DNA of 64,000 nt from Paraburkholderia tropica (GTDB taxonomy: Bacteria; Pseudomonadota; Gammaproteobacteria; Burkholderiales; Burkholderiaceae), in the NCBI RefSeq assembly GCF_900109265.1, contig NZ_FNZM01000011.1, positions 124,001 to 188,000 on the forward strand. Reading direction: 5' to 3'. A program made the translations under genes and the position numbers. Position 1 is the stretch's first letter. The number at the start of each line of letters is the position of its first letter. Of the stretch, positions 44,211 to 53,736 are shown piece by piece. Below the pieces are notes generated by a model that saw only the letters and a list, made by a program, of their open reading frames with translations, was not told the DNA's origin and searched no databases.

Positions 44211-44660
44211 TCAGGCGCGCGCTTCGAACCACGCGCCTTGCTCGGTGGCGAGCCACGCGGCGAGCCGGTCGACGACCGCCTGCGGATCGCGTGACGCGCC
44301 GCGCAACGCGCATTCCCAGATCACGGCGACGCGCCAGCCCTGGGCGGCGAGCGCGGCGATGGCTTTGGCGTCGTTGGCGCGGTTGCGGGCGATCTTGTCG
44401 CGCCAGAATTCGGGCCGCGTGGCGGGCCACTTGAAAAGCGCGCAGTCGTGGCCGTGCCAGAAACAGCCGTGCACGAACACGGCGGCGCGATAGCGCGGCA
44501 GGACGATGTCGGGGCGGCCCGGCAGTTCGCGCACGTCGAGGCGAAAGCGGAAGCCGCGGCGATGCAGCAGGCTGCGAATCAGGATTTCCGGCTTCGTGTT
44601 GCGCCCGCGAATGCCGGACATCATCCGGCTTCGGGTGGCGGCATCCACGACGTCGACCAT
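44211..44660 (-). CDS. vsr: Very-short-patch mismatch repair endonuclease
   Basis: 149 residues. Vsr nicks DNA 5' of the T in T:G mismatches made by deamination of 5-methylcytosine in Dcm sites. Motifs: MSGIRGRNTKPEILIRSLLHRRGFR, PGRPDIVLPRYRAAVFVHGCFWHGHDC with the catalytic Asp and zinc-binding Cys/His, and WECAL. Follows dcm by 34 bases in the same direction, the classical dcm-vsr pairing. Confidence 0.96.
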   Translation of the reverse strand: MVDVVDAATRSRMMSGIRGRNTKPEILIRSLLHRRGFRFRLDVRELPGRPDIVLPRYRAAVFVHGCFWHGHDCALFKWPATRPEFWRDKIARNRANDAKAIAALAAQGWRVAVIWECALRGASRDPQAVVDRLAAWLATEQGAWFEARA

Positions 44661-44694
44661 GCTGATTCGTCCTGACGTGTGTGCGAAGGTCCGC

Positions 44695-46128
44695 TCAGGC
44701 CGAGGCGGCGGCTTCGGCGGTGGCTGGTGCGCGGCGGCGGGGGGCTTTCGCGGCGGCTTTCGCTGCGGGTTGTGCTTCGCCCAGCGTTACCGCTTCCTCA
44801 ACCGATTTCTTGCCCGACTTCGCCGCGCGCTTGCCGGCCGGCGCTTTCGCGAGCATCGCGTCGAGATGCGGCATCATCGTGCGCGCCACTTCGCGCATCA
44901 CCGGCATCACCACGCTGTTGCCGAACTGGCGATACGCCTGCGTGTCGCTCACGGTAATGCGGAACGTGTCGGGAAAGCCCATCAGGCGCGCGCACTCGCG
45001 CGGCGTCAGGCGGCGCGGACGCAAGCCTTCGCCCTGATGCACGAGGATCTCGCTGCCGTCCTTGTGATAGCGCGCCGACAGCGTGCGCGTCACGCTCTCC
45101 GGAAACGCGAGGCCGTAGCCGAAGCCGTTACCGGCTGCGCGATGCTTCTCGGCGTATTGCTGGAGATAGGCCCAGAGACCGGGCGTGAGCGTGTACTTCG
45201 GCTGCACGCGGCGCGCGGTGTGATCGAAGAAACGCTCGCCGTCCCACGGCAGAACCGGTTCGCTGCCGTCGGTGCGATGCAGAATCGAGGCGAGGCGCGG
45301 GCCGTCTTCGGGCAGGTCGAGCGCGTCCCACGAAAAATCGGTCGGTTCGCGAAATCCGGCGATGATGATGCGCTCGCGATGCTGCGGCGTGAAATGGCGG
45401 CCGTCGATCACGCGGTAGTGCACGTCGTAGCCGAGTTCGTCGCGCAGGACCTGCAGGATCACGTCGAAGGTGCGGCCCTTGTCGTGCGACAGCAGGTTCT
45501 TGACGTTCTCCAGCAGAAAGGCGGCCGGCCGCTTTTCGGCGATGATGCGCGCCACGTCGAAAAAGAGCGTGCCTTGCGTGGTGCACTCGAAACCGTGCGG
45601 ACGGCCGAGCGCGTTCTTCTTCGAGACGCCCGCGATCGAAAACGGCTGGCACGGAAAGCCCGCGAGCAGCACGTCGTGGTCGGGCACGTCGGCGGCCTCG
45701 AACGCGGTGATATCGCCGACGAAGGCGTGGCCTTCGGCATCGGTCTGGCCGTAGTTCTCGAGATAGGTCTTCTTCGAGAACGGATTCCACTCGCTCGTCA
45801 TCACGCAGCGGCCGCCGTGCGCCTCGAAGCCCATGCGGATCCCGCCGATGCCCGCGAACAGATCGACGAAACGAAAGCGCGCCGGCGCGGCGCCGGCGCC
45901 CGACGCGGCGCCCCGAACGGGTTCGGCGCTGCGCAGCAATTCGCGCAACGCGGCTTCGAGCATGGCGGGGCAAGGCGTTTCGCCTTTTTCCCACCGGCGC
46001 ACGGTCTTGACGTCCTTGCCGACGTGGGCGGCGATCTGCTGCTGCGTGAAGCGCTGACGTGCCTGCGCAAGCAGGTCTCGCGGTTGGGCCGGGTGCACGA
46101 AGTCCTCTCTGGGTATTTTGGCGGACAT
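44695..46128 (-). CDS. dcm: DNA (cytosine-5) methyltransferase with N-terminal helix-turn-helix
   Basis: 477 residues. Residues about 20-75 form an XRE-like HTH (RFTQQQIAAHVGKDVKTVRRWEKGE). The methylase has motif I FVDLFAGIGGIRMGFE, motif IV with catalytic Cys GFPCQPFS, motif VI ENVKN, motif VIII QHRERI and motif X FGNSVVMPV. A ~40-residue Ala/Lys tail follows. Sequence and the vsr neighbour suggest recognition of CCWGG. M.EcoRII, a relative, uses its N-terminal region to repress its own gene; here an HTH in the same place suggests the same, and a CCAGG occurs at 46154-46158, 26 bases before the start. Confidence 0.95.
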   Translation of the reverse strand: MSAKIPREDFVHPAQPRDLLAQARQRFTQQQIAAHVGKDVKTVRRWEKGETPCPAMLEAALRELLRSAEPVRGAASGAGAAPARFRFVDLFAGIGGIRMGFEAHGGRCVMTSEWNPFSKKTYLENYGQTDAEGHAFVGDITAFEAADVPDHDVLLAGFPCQPFSIAGVSKKNALGRPHGFECTTQGTLFFDVARIIAEKRPAAFLLENVKNLLSHDKGRTFDVILQVLRDELGYDVHYRVIDGRHFTPQHRERIIIAGFREPTDFSWDALDLPEDGPRLASILHRTDGSEPVLPWDGERFFDHTARRVQPKYTLTPGLWAYLQQYAEKHRAAGNGFGYGLAFPESVTRTLSARYHKDGSEILVHQGEGLRPRRLTPRECARLMGFPDTFRITVSDTQAYRQFGNSVVMPVMREVARTMMPHLDAMLAKAPAGKRAAKSGKKSVEEAVTLGEAQPAAKAAAKAPRRRAPATAEAAASA

Positions 46129-46275
46129 TATGACCGATGGTCGACCCGCGGCACCAGGATTTCCGGGCACGATCAGACAGACGTGCGCGCGCCTCGACCG
46201 CGGCGCGGCGGCGAGAAACGGCAAGGTGCGGTGAAAAGGCGTGAAAAGCGTCGAAACGCGGCAGAACGGCGCCGA

Positions 46276-46575
46276 TCAGTGGCGCGCGGCTTGTCCGATG
46301 ATTTGCCTGGCGGTTGCGGCAGCGGATGTCTCGGCGTTCAGTTCGTAGAGATCGAGCTGGATCAGCAGACTGTCGATCTTGGCGAGCTGGCCTTTGTTGA
46401 CGTGCCCGGTATCGAGCAGCCGATGCAGACGCGAGCGCCAGTACATGACGGGGAGGATGGGGCCGCCGAAATCGCCCGAGAGCGAAAGCGGCATGACGCG
46501 CCGAATATGCGCAATGTCCTGGTCGATGAGATTCGACATCAGGTGGCCGGCCGGGAGGGGACGTGTCGTGTCCAT
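46276..46575 (-). CDS. Small conserved-type hypothetical protein
   Basis: 99 residues; function not recognised. The stretch MSNLIDQDIAHIRRVMPLSLSGDFGGPILPVMYWRSRL begins at an inner ATG (46539), which may be the true start since the 12 residues before it are less protein-like. Predicted helical, no signal peptide. No clear ribosome site at either ATG. I recall similar small proteins in other Burkholderia genomes but cannot verify. Confidence 0.65.
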   Translation of the reverse strand: MDTTRPLPAGHLMSNLIDQDIAHIRRVMPLSLSGDFGGPILPVMYWRSRLHRLLDTGHVNKGQLAKIDSLLIQLDLYELNAETSAAATARQIIGQAARH

Positions 46576-46652
46576 GTACGAAGATTACGACAGTTCCGAC
46601 CCTAACTTGAGGGTCGCAGACCCCCGTATTTACCCTGATGTGCGTCGGCCGC

Positions 46653-46736
46653 TCAGCCGATCAGCAACATGGCCAGCGACGACGCGACCATGGCGGCGAG
46701 CGCGGCAATCAAGGCGAATACGTAGGGCGAAGTCAT
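46653..46736 (-). CDS. 27-residue single-pass membrane peptide
   Basis: Begins MTSPYVFALIAAL and ends SLAMLLIG; almost the entire peptide after Pro4 is one hydrophobic helix. AAGGAG is nine bases upstream of the ATG (46736), the best ribosome site in this stretch. Such small proteins commonly bind and modulate larger membrane complexes. Not related in obvious sequence to KdpF or CydX. Alternative: chance short frame, but the ribosome site and pure hydrophobic character argue against that. Confidence 0.55.
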   Translation of the reverse strand: MTSPYVFALIAALAAMVASSLAMLLIG

Positions 46737-46843
46737 GACGGTGGTCTCCTTCTTTTGTTGGAGACCATGGTAGGCGATGCCGCTCCGCGTGAACGTTAAC
46801 AATTGACAAACCACTGTCAGACGACGCGCGCGGCCCGTCGCGC

Positions 46844-47149
46844 TTACTCCTCGGACGAATCCGCGGCTTCCGGCGAATCCGGCGTTTCCGGTTCGACCGG
46901 CGCCGGGCCTTGCGCCGCGCCTTCGAGGAAACGGCGCGTCGCTTCGAACGACGCGAGCATCTGCTCGGGCCACGGCGTTTGCAGCATCACGGCCTGATGG
47001 TTTTCGAACGCCGAGTTCAACAGCTTCACGAGTTCGGGCGAGCTCAGATGGCGCAGCAGCACGCTCACGGCGATCGCGGTGGCCTGGCTCGCGCCGGCCG
47101 TCTGCAGTTCCGAATGAGTGAGAGCGGCGACTTGCTTGTGGATGTCCAT
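46844..47149 (-). CDS. Small hypothetical protein with acidic tail
   Basis: 101 residues; function not recognised. MDIHKQVAALTHSELQTAGASQATAIAVSVLLRHLSSPELVKLLNSAFENHQAV is predicted helical; the last ~25 residues are Pro/Glu/Asp/Ser-rich (PVEPETPDSPEAADSSEE). Cytoplasmic. The gene stands between tRNA-Arg and the 27-residue peptide, all on the minus strand. Confidence 0.7.
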   Translation of the reverse strand: MDIHKQVAALTHSELQTAGASQATAIAVSVLLRHLSSPELVKLLNSAFENHQAVMLQTPWPEQMLASFEATRRFLEGAAQGPAPVEPETPDSPEAADSSEE

Positions 47150-47363
47150 GGTGAATCTGCCTGAAAAAATTGGATGCGATGAAGGGCGGGCACTCGCGCA
47201 AGCGTAATGCATTGGCGATGCCTGGCCGGCACGACGAAAAGGGAAACGCCTGGAGCGGCGGGTGAGGCTGACGCGGGAGTCGGGGCTGGAATCGAATCCG
47301 AACCGGCGCAGGACGCGTGCCGCCGGAAACGATGCAACGAGGCGAGCGGTCTCGCGTGTGGGC

Positions 47364-47438
47364 TGGTCCCCCTGGCAGGAATCGAACCTGCATCTAGCGC
47401 TTAGGAGGCACTTGTTCTATCCATTGAACTACAGGGAG
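47364..47438 (-). tRNA. tRNA-Arg, anticodon CCT
   Basis: Cloverleaf read on the minus strand: acceptor CTCCCTG with CAGGGGG, D-arm GTTC/GAAC, anticodon stem AGTGC/GCGCT around loop CTCCTAA (anticodon CCT, reads AGG), T-arm GCAGG TTCGATT CCTGC, discriminator A and an encoded CCA (47364-47366). Position 1 is C with a G72 partner, slightly unusual. Confidence 0.93.
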
Positions 47439-47702
47439 CGGTCAGGTCCGCTGCGAGGCGCAATGCGCCGGGCTCCGCCAAGCCGCCATGTTTCCCAAGT
47501 CACCCGTCATGGCGCGGAGCCGTCGCACGCGTCGCACTGTTCTGGGGCGGCCCGGACTGCACGCGGATCGAACCGCGGCCGGGCTGCGCGCCACGTGCGA
47601 CGCAGGCGCAAGAGTATAGCAAACACATTCCGGCTGGAAACCACCCGCCGATGCGTCAGTGGCTCGGTTCAGCGGACCCGTTCAGCAAGTCCGCGCGCGC
47701 GA

Positions 47703-47885
47703 TCAGAACTCGACAACGGCGAATTCGGCCTTGCCCACGTCGCACAGCGGGCAGCGCCAGTCTTCGGGGATATCCGCGAAGCGCGTGCCGGCGGCGATGC
47801 CTTCGTCGGGCAACCCTTCTTCTTCGTTATAGATCCATCCGCAGATCAGACAGACCCAGCTTTTGTATTCGATCACTTCGCTCAC
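47703..47885 (-). CDS. Rubredoxin
   Basis: 60 residues from a GTG start (VSEVIEYKSWVCLICG), preceded by AAAGG at 6 bases. Binds one iron by two CxxC knuckles, CLICGWIYN and CPLCDVG; the second lacks the usual glycine after the last Cys. An ATG at 47924 would add 13 non-homologous residues. Transfers electrons, for example to alkane hydroxylases or in peroxide defence. No partner reductase adjacent. Confidence 0.9.
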   Translation of the reverse strand: MSEVIEYKSWVCLICGWIYNEEEGLPDEGIAAGTRFADIPEDWRCPLCDVGKAEFAVVEF

Positions 47886-48171
47886 AACATACCTTTCGTT
47901 CAATTCGATGCCGATGCCCGTCATTTGCCCCCATTTGGCGGGGCGATGGGCGACCCGCGATGTTACCGGAAAACGGAGAAGGCGCCGAAAGCGGCCTGGG
48001 CCAACATGTCGCAGTTTGACGGCGCGCAGTCACGGACGCGGTGTAAGCTGGGGCGCAAACGAACCAAGGATCGCAAGCAGGATCACAAACCGCCGCGGGG
48101 AACGCGCCGGGCAGATCGCCCGCCAATCACCTACAACCGACAGCATCGACATCATTCTCAGGAGCATCACG

Positions 48172-48582
48172 ATGACTCGCAAAATCTGGCTCGCCGGCGC
48201 GACGTTGAGCGCCTTCGCAACCTTGTTCGCGGCAAGCGGCGTGGCGCGCGCCGAGGGCGTCTACTTCGTCGAGCCGAAAGACGGCGCGACGGTCAGCAAC
48301 CCCGTGCACGTGAAATTCGGCGTCGACGGCATGACGGTCGCGCCCGCCGGCACGACCACGCCGAACACGGGCCACCATCATCTGCTGATCGACGGCAAGG
48401 CGCTGCCGCAGGGCGAAGTCGTGCCCGTCAACGAAAAATCGATCCACTACGGCAAAGGCCAGACCGAAGCCGACGTGACGCTGCCGCCCGGCGACCACAC
48501 GCTCACGGCGCAATTCGCCAACGGCGCGCACCAGTCCTACGGCCCGGCTTGGAGCCAGACCATCACGGTGCACGTGAAGTAA
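48172..48582 (+). CDS. Periplasmic DUF4399 protein
   Basis: 136 residues. Signal peptide (about 1-27, cleavage after ARA in GVARAEGVYF). The mature domain has YFVEPKDGATVSNPVHVKFGVDGM and the conserved GHHHLLIDG and PGDHTLTAQFANGAHQSYGPAWSQTITV. Domain of unknown function; the His triplet may bind metal. AGGAG nine bases before the ATG. Confidence 0.88.
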   Translation: MTRKIWLAGATLSAFATLFAASGVARAEGVYFVEPKDGATVSNPVHVKFGVDGMTVAPAGTTTPNTGHHHLLIDGKALPQGEVVPVNEKSIHYGKGQTEADVTLPPGDHTLTAQFANGAHQSYGPAWSQTITVHVK

Positions 48583-48716
48583 GCGGCGCAGCCGTGTGAC
48601 GGCGCGCGGCGCGTTCAGCCTGAGCCTGGTCGGGTTCGCCCCGATCGGCCCAGGTCCCGCCCGCGCGCCCCGGTACAATACGCGCTTGCTCTCCAACGCA
48701 GGCCACGGTCCCATCC

Positions 48717-50645
48717 ATGTCGCTTTACACCATCACCGGCGCGCAACTCGCGTTCGGCCACGTCGCGCTGCTCGATCACGCGGACTTTTCGCTCGAAGCC
48801 GGCGAACGCGTCGGCCTGATCGGCCGTAACGGCGCGGGCAAGTCGTCGCTGCTCACGATCGTCGCCGATCTCGCGAAGCCCGACGACGGGCTCGTCACGC
48901 GCCAACAGAATCTCTCGACCGTCTACGTGCCGCAGGAGCCCGATTTCGATGTCGAGGCCACGGTGTTCGACACGGTCGCCTCGGGTCTCGCTACGGCGCG
49001 CGCGCTGCTCGACGAATACGACGCGGTCGCGCACAAGCTCGCCGACACGCCCGAAGGCGTGGAACACGACGCGCTGCTCGCGCGCATGAACGTGCTGCAA
49101 TCGTCGCTCGACGCCGCCGACGCCTGGAACTGGCGCACGCGCGTCGCGACCACGCTCGCGCAGATCGGCCTCGACGGCGACGCGCGCGTCGGCGCGCTCT
49201 CGGGCGGCATGCAAAAGCGCGTGGCGCTGGCGCGCGCGCTGGTCGTGCAGCCCGACGTGCTGCTGCTCGACGAACCGACCAACCACCTCGATTTCGACGG
49301 CATCCGCTGGCTCGAAGACCTGCTCGTGTCGCAGCGTTCGAGCCTGCTGTTCATCACCCACGATCGCGCGTTCCTCGACCGCGTGGCCACGCGCATCGTC
49401 GAACTCGATCGCGGCAAGCTGCTCTCGTATCCGGGCAACTTCACGCAGTATCAGGAGCGCAAAGCGCAGCAGCTCGAAGTGGAGCGCGTCGAAAACGACA
49501 AGTTCGACAAACTGCTCGCACAGGAAGAAGTGTGGATCCGCAAGGGCGTGGAAGCGCGCCGCACGCGTAGCGTCGGGCGCATCGCGCGGCTCGTGCAGAT
49601 GCGCAGCGAGCGTAGCGAACGCCGCAACGTGCAGGGCAACGTCAAGCTCGACGTCGCGCAGGGCGACAAGTCGGGCAAGATCGTCGCCGAACTGACCGAC
49701 GTGACCAAGCGCTACGGCGGACGGACCATCGTCGATACGTTCTCGGCCACGGTCATGCGCGGCGACAAGATCGGCTTCGTCGGCCCGAACGGCGCGGGCA
49801 AGACCACGCTGCTCAAGATGATTCTCGGCGAACTGAAGCCCGACGAGGGCACGGTGCGCGTCGGCACGAACCTGCAGGTGGCGTACTTCGACCAGATGCG
49901 CGCGCAGCTCGACCTCGAAAAGAGTCTCGCCGACACCATCAGCCCGGGCAGCGACTGGGTCGAGATCAACGGCGCGAAGAAGCACGTGATGAGCTATCTG
50001 GGCGACTTCCTGTTCGCGCCGGAGCGCGCGCGTTCGCCCGTGAAGTCGCTCTCGGGCGGCGAGCGCAACCGGCTGCTGCTGGCGCGTCTGTTCGCGCGTC
50101 CGGCGAACGTGCTGGTGCTCGACGAACCGACCAACGACCTCGACATCCCCACGCTCGAACTGCTCGAAGAACTGCTCGCGGACTACGACGGCACCGTGCT
50201 GCTCGTGAGCCACGACCGCGCGTTCCTCGACAACGTGGCGACGTCGGTGATCGCCTCGGAAGGCGAGGGCAAGTGGCGCGAATACGTGGGCGGCTTCAGC
50301 GACTGGCAGACGCAGAGCGCGCGCTCGCAGGAAATGGCCGAAGCCCGCGCGCCGAAGGAAGCCGCGCCGGCCGCCGCCGCGCCGAAAGATAGCGCGACGG
50401 GCCGCAACGCGCAGCGCAGCGTGAAGCTGTCGTTCAAGGAGCAGCGCGAGCTGGAGGAACTGCCCAAGCGCATTGAGGCGCTGGAAACGGAGCAGAAGAC
50501 CATCGGCGCGACCATCGAGGAAGGCTCGATCTTCGCGAAGGACGCGCAGGAAGGCACGCGGTTGAGCGAGCGTTATGCGGCGATCGACGAGGAATTGCTG
50601 CTCGCGCTGGAGCGCTGGGAAGAACTGGAAGCGAAGCGCAAGTGA
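48717..50645 (+). CDS. uup: ABC-F ATPase, Uup-like
   Basis: 642 residues with two ABC domains and no membrane helices. First: Walker A GRNGAGKSS, signature ALSGGMQKR, Walker B LLLDEPTNHLD. Second: GPNGAGKTT, SLSGGERNR, LVLDEPTNDLD. An Arg/Glu-rich linker between them (RTRSVGRIARLVQMRSERSERR) and a C-terminal coiled coil (about 570-642) that binds DNA in E. coli Uup. ABC-F proteins act on the ribosome; Uup also affects branched DNA intermediates. A TACAAT at 48674-48679 may be its -10. Confidence 0.93.
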   Translation: MSLYTITGAQLAFGHVALLDHADFSLEAGERVGLIGRNGAGKSSLLTIVADLAKPDDGLVTRQQNLSTVYVPQEPDFDVEATVFDTVASGLATARALLDEYDAVAHKLADTPEGVEHDALLARMNVLQSSLDAADAWNWRTRVATTLAQIGLDGDARVGALSGGMQKRVALARALVVQPDVLLLDEPTNHLDFDGIRWLEDLLVSQRSSLLFITHDRAFLDRVATRIVELDRGKLLSYPGNFTQYQERKAQQLEVERVENDKFDKLLAQEEVWIRKGVEARRTRSVGRIARLVQMRSERSERRNVQGNVKLDVAQGDKSGKIVAELTDVTKRYGGRTIVDTFSATVMRGDKIGFVGPNGAGKTTLLKMILGELKPDEGTVRVGTNLQVAYFDQMRAQLDLEKSLADTISPGSDWVEINGAKKHVMSYLGDFLFAPERARSPVKSLSGGERNRLLLARLFARPANVLVLDEPTNDLDIPTLELLEELLADYDGTVLLVSHDRAFLDNVATSVIASEGEGKWREYVGGFSDWQTQSARSQEMAEARAPKEAAPAAAAPKDSATGRNAQRSVKLSFKEQRELEELPKRIEALETEQKTIGATIEEGSIFAKDAQEGTRLSERYAAIDEELLLALERWEELEAKRK

Positions 50646-50658
50646 TGTGATGTGAGAG

Positions 50659-50682
50659 AAGCGGCCTGCGGGCCGCTTTTTT
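50659..50682 (+). terminator. Intrinsic terminator of uup
   Basis: Stem AAGCGGCC (50659-50666) with GGCCGCTT (50671-50678), loop TGCG, tail TTTTATT. It overlaps the stop codon of the converging hepT. Confidence 0.85.
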
Positions 50683-51034
50683 ATTCCGCCTGCAAATTCA
50701 ACAGCTTTTGCTGCAGCTCGGGCACCCAGGTTTGCACGGTGCTCCAGACGATGCTCGTGTCGACAGAAAAATACGCGTGCGAGACGCGATTGCGCATGCC
50801 ATAAACCGCTTCCCACGGTATTTCCGGGTGCGCGGCGGCAAACTCCGGGTCGCCGCGCATGATATTGCGGGCGGCTTCACCGATGATTTCGAGGTTCCGC
50901 ACGACGGCGTCGATCGCCATGGGGGTGGCTTCGAAGCTTTCTAGCGAAAGCGGCGCGACGTAGCTGCGAATACGGTCTACAGCGTCGAGCATGTGCTGCA
51001 GGTAATCCGGCGTGCGCAGATCTTCCTTCCTCAT
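50681..51034 (-). CDS. hepT: HepT-like toxin (HEPN ribonuclease)
   Basis: 117 residues, DUF86/HEPN fold. The active-site motif R-x4-H-x-Y is present as RNRVSHAY near residue 85. In characterised type VII systems HepT is an RNase and its partner MntA adds AMP to the Tyr of this motif. Here the toxin start overlaps the MntA stop by four bases (ATGA). N-terminus RKEDLRTPDYLQHMLDAVDRI fits the family. Confidence 0.92.
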   Translation of the reverse strand: MRKEDLRTPDYLQHMLDAVDRIRSYVAPLSLESFEATPMAIDAVVRNLEIIGEAARNIMRGDPEFAAAHPEIPWEAVYGMRNRVSHAYFSVDTSIVWSTVQTWVPELQQKLLNLQAE

Positions 51035-51321
51035 ACCGGCACCGAATTCGCCACGACGCTCGCGCGAAATTTTTCCGGCAAGGCTTTGGGTGTCAGCACG
51101 TCGACCTTCACGCCGAGCAGCGCTTCCAGCCGCAGCTGGATTTGCGCGATGTCGATCAGTGTGGTCTGCGGCGTCGGATCGACCAGCAGATCGAGATCGC
51201 TCCCCTCATCATCCTCGTCGCGCGCGGACGAACCGAACACGCGTGCATTCGTCGCGTGATGACGCGCGACGATTTCACGGATTTCCGCGCGGTGCACGCG
51301 CAAAGCTTCGGACGGTCTCAT
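51031..51321 (-). CDS. mntA: MntA-like nucleotidyltransferase antitoxin
   Basis: 96 residues, minimal nucleotidyltransferase. Motif GS-x10-D-x-D is intact (FGSSARDEDDEGSDLDLLVD). Known MntA proteins AMPylate HepT and neutralise it. ATG at 51321 begins MRPSEALRVHR; the longer frame upstream includes a GC-rich tandem repeat and is not coding. Antitoxin first, then toxin, translationally coupled. Confidence 0.92.
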   Translation of the reverse strand: MRPSEALRVHRAEIREIVARHHATNARVFGSSARDEDDEGSDLDLLVDPTPQTTLIDIAQIQLRLEALLGVKVDVLTPKALPEKFRASVVANSVPV

Positions 51322-51394
51322 GACAGCTCCCGGCTCCCCATTCCCAGCAAAGGTTGCAACGAACGGTCCAGCTCGATCCGGCGCCGGACGAGGT

Positions 51395-51427
51395 GCCCAA
51401 ACCGGCACCCAAACCGGCGCCCAAACC
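51395..51427. repeat. 12-bp tandem repeat, 2.75 copies
   Basis: GCCCAAACCGGC, ACCCAAACCGGC, GCCCAAACC: near-identical units between mntA and parE. Probably slippage-prone spacer DNA; may vary in copy number among strains. Confidence 0.75.
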
Positions 51428-51504
51428 CCTTGCCGCAAGCGGCCCATTCTACGCGAAGCGCGTCTCGCGCCGCCCCTCGGCCGAACGGCCGACCCCTTCG
51501 CAAA

Positions 51505-51532
51505 TTGCCGCGCGGTCCCAAATCAGTACAAT
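51505..51532 (+). promoter_or_regulatory. Candidate sigma-70 promoter of parE-parC
   Basis: -35 TTGCCG (51505-51510), 16-base spacer, -10 TACAAT (51527-51532). It precedes the parE ATG by about 165 bases. Confidence 0.5.
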
Positions 51533-51650
51533 ACCTCGCGAATACGGTGGAGCGGGCACGCGCGCCGCGCCTGCGAGCCAGGCGAGCAGCCCGACCACGC
51601 CCTTGTTTCGTTTCGATTTTTTTGAACGCTCAACGCGTTTTCCACGCAGA

Positions 51651-51671
51651 TGTCCACAGAAGCTGTGGACA
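51651..51671. promoter_or_regulatory. Inverted repeat with DnaA-box-like sequences before parE
   Basis: Arms TGTCCACAG and CTGTGGACA with spacer AAG are perfect. TGTGGACAA (51664-51672) and TGTGGATCA (51687-51695) each differ by one base from the reverse of a DnaA box TTATCCACA. The cluster ends right at the parE start at 51698. Confidence 0.45.
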
Positions 51672-51697
51672 AGCGCGGACAACCCCTGTGGATCACC

Positions 51698-53689
<1,992 letters not shown>

Positions 53690-53736
53690 CCGCCTCCCGT
53701 TCACCCGCCCGCACACGATTACGGACTGATTGAAAC

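Larger units (their letters stand above)
51322..51697. other. Divergent intergenic region mntA / parE
   Basis: 376 bases with a 12-bp tandem repeat (51395-51427), a sigma-70-like promoter (51505-51532), and a 9-bp inverted repeat in a cluster of TGTGGAC/T sites just before parE. No gene supported. Confidence 0.55.

Noticed and set aside
51322..51447. N-terminal extension of MntA through the tandem repeat
   Set aside because: The added residues are Trp/Val/Pro repeats from the 12-bp DNA repeat and precede the conserved start; homology begins at 51321.
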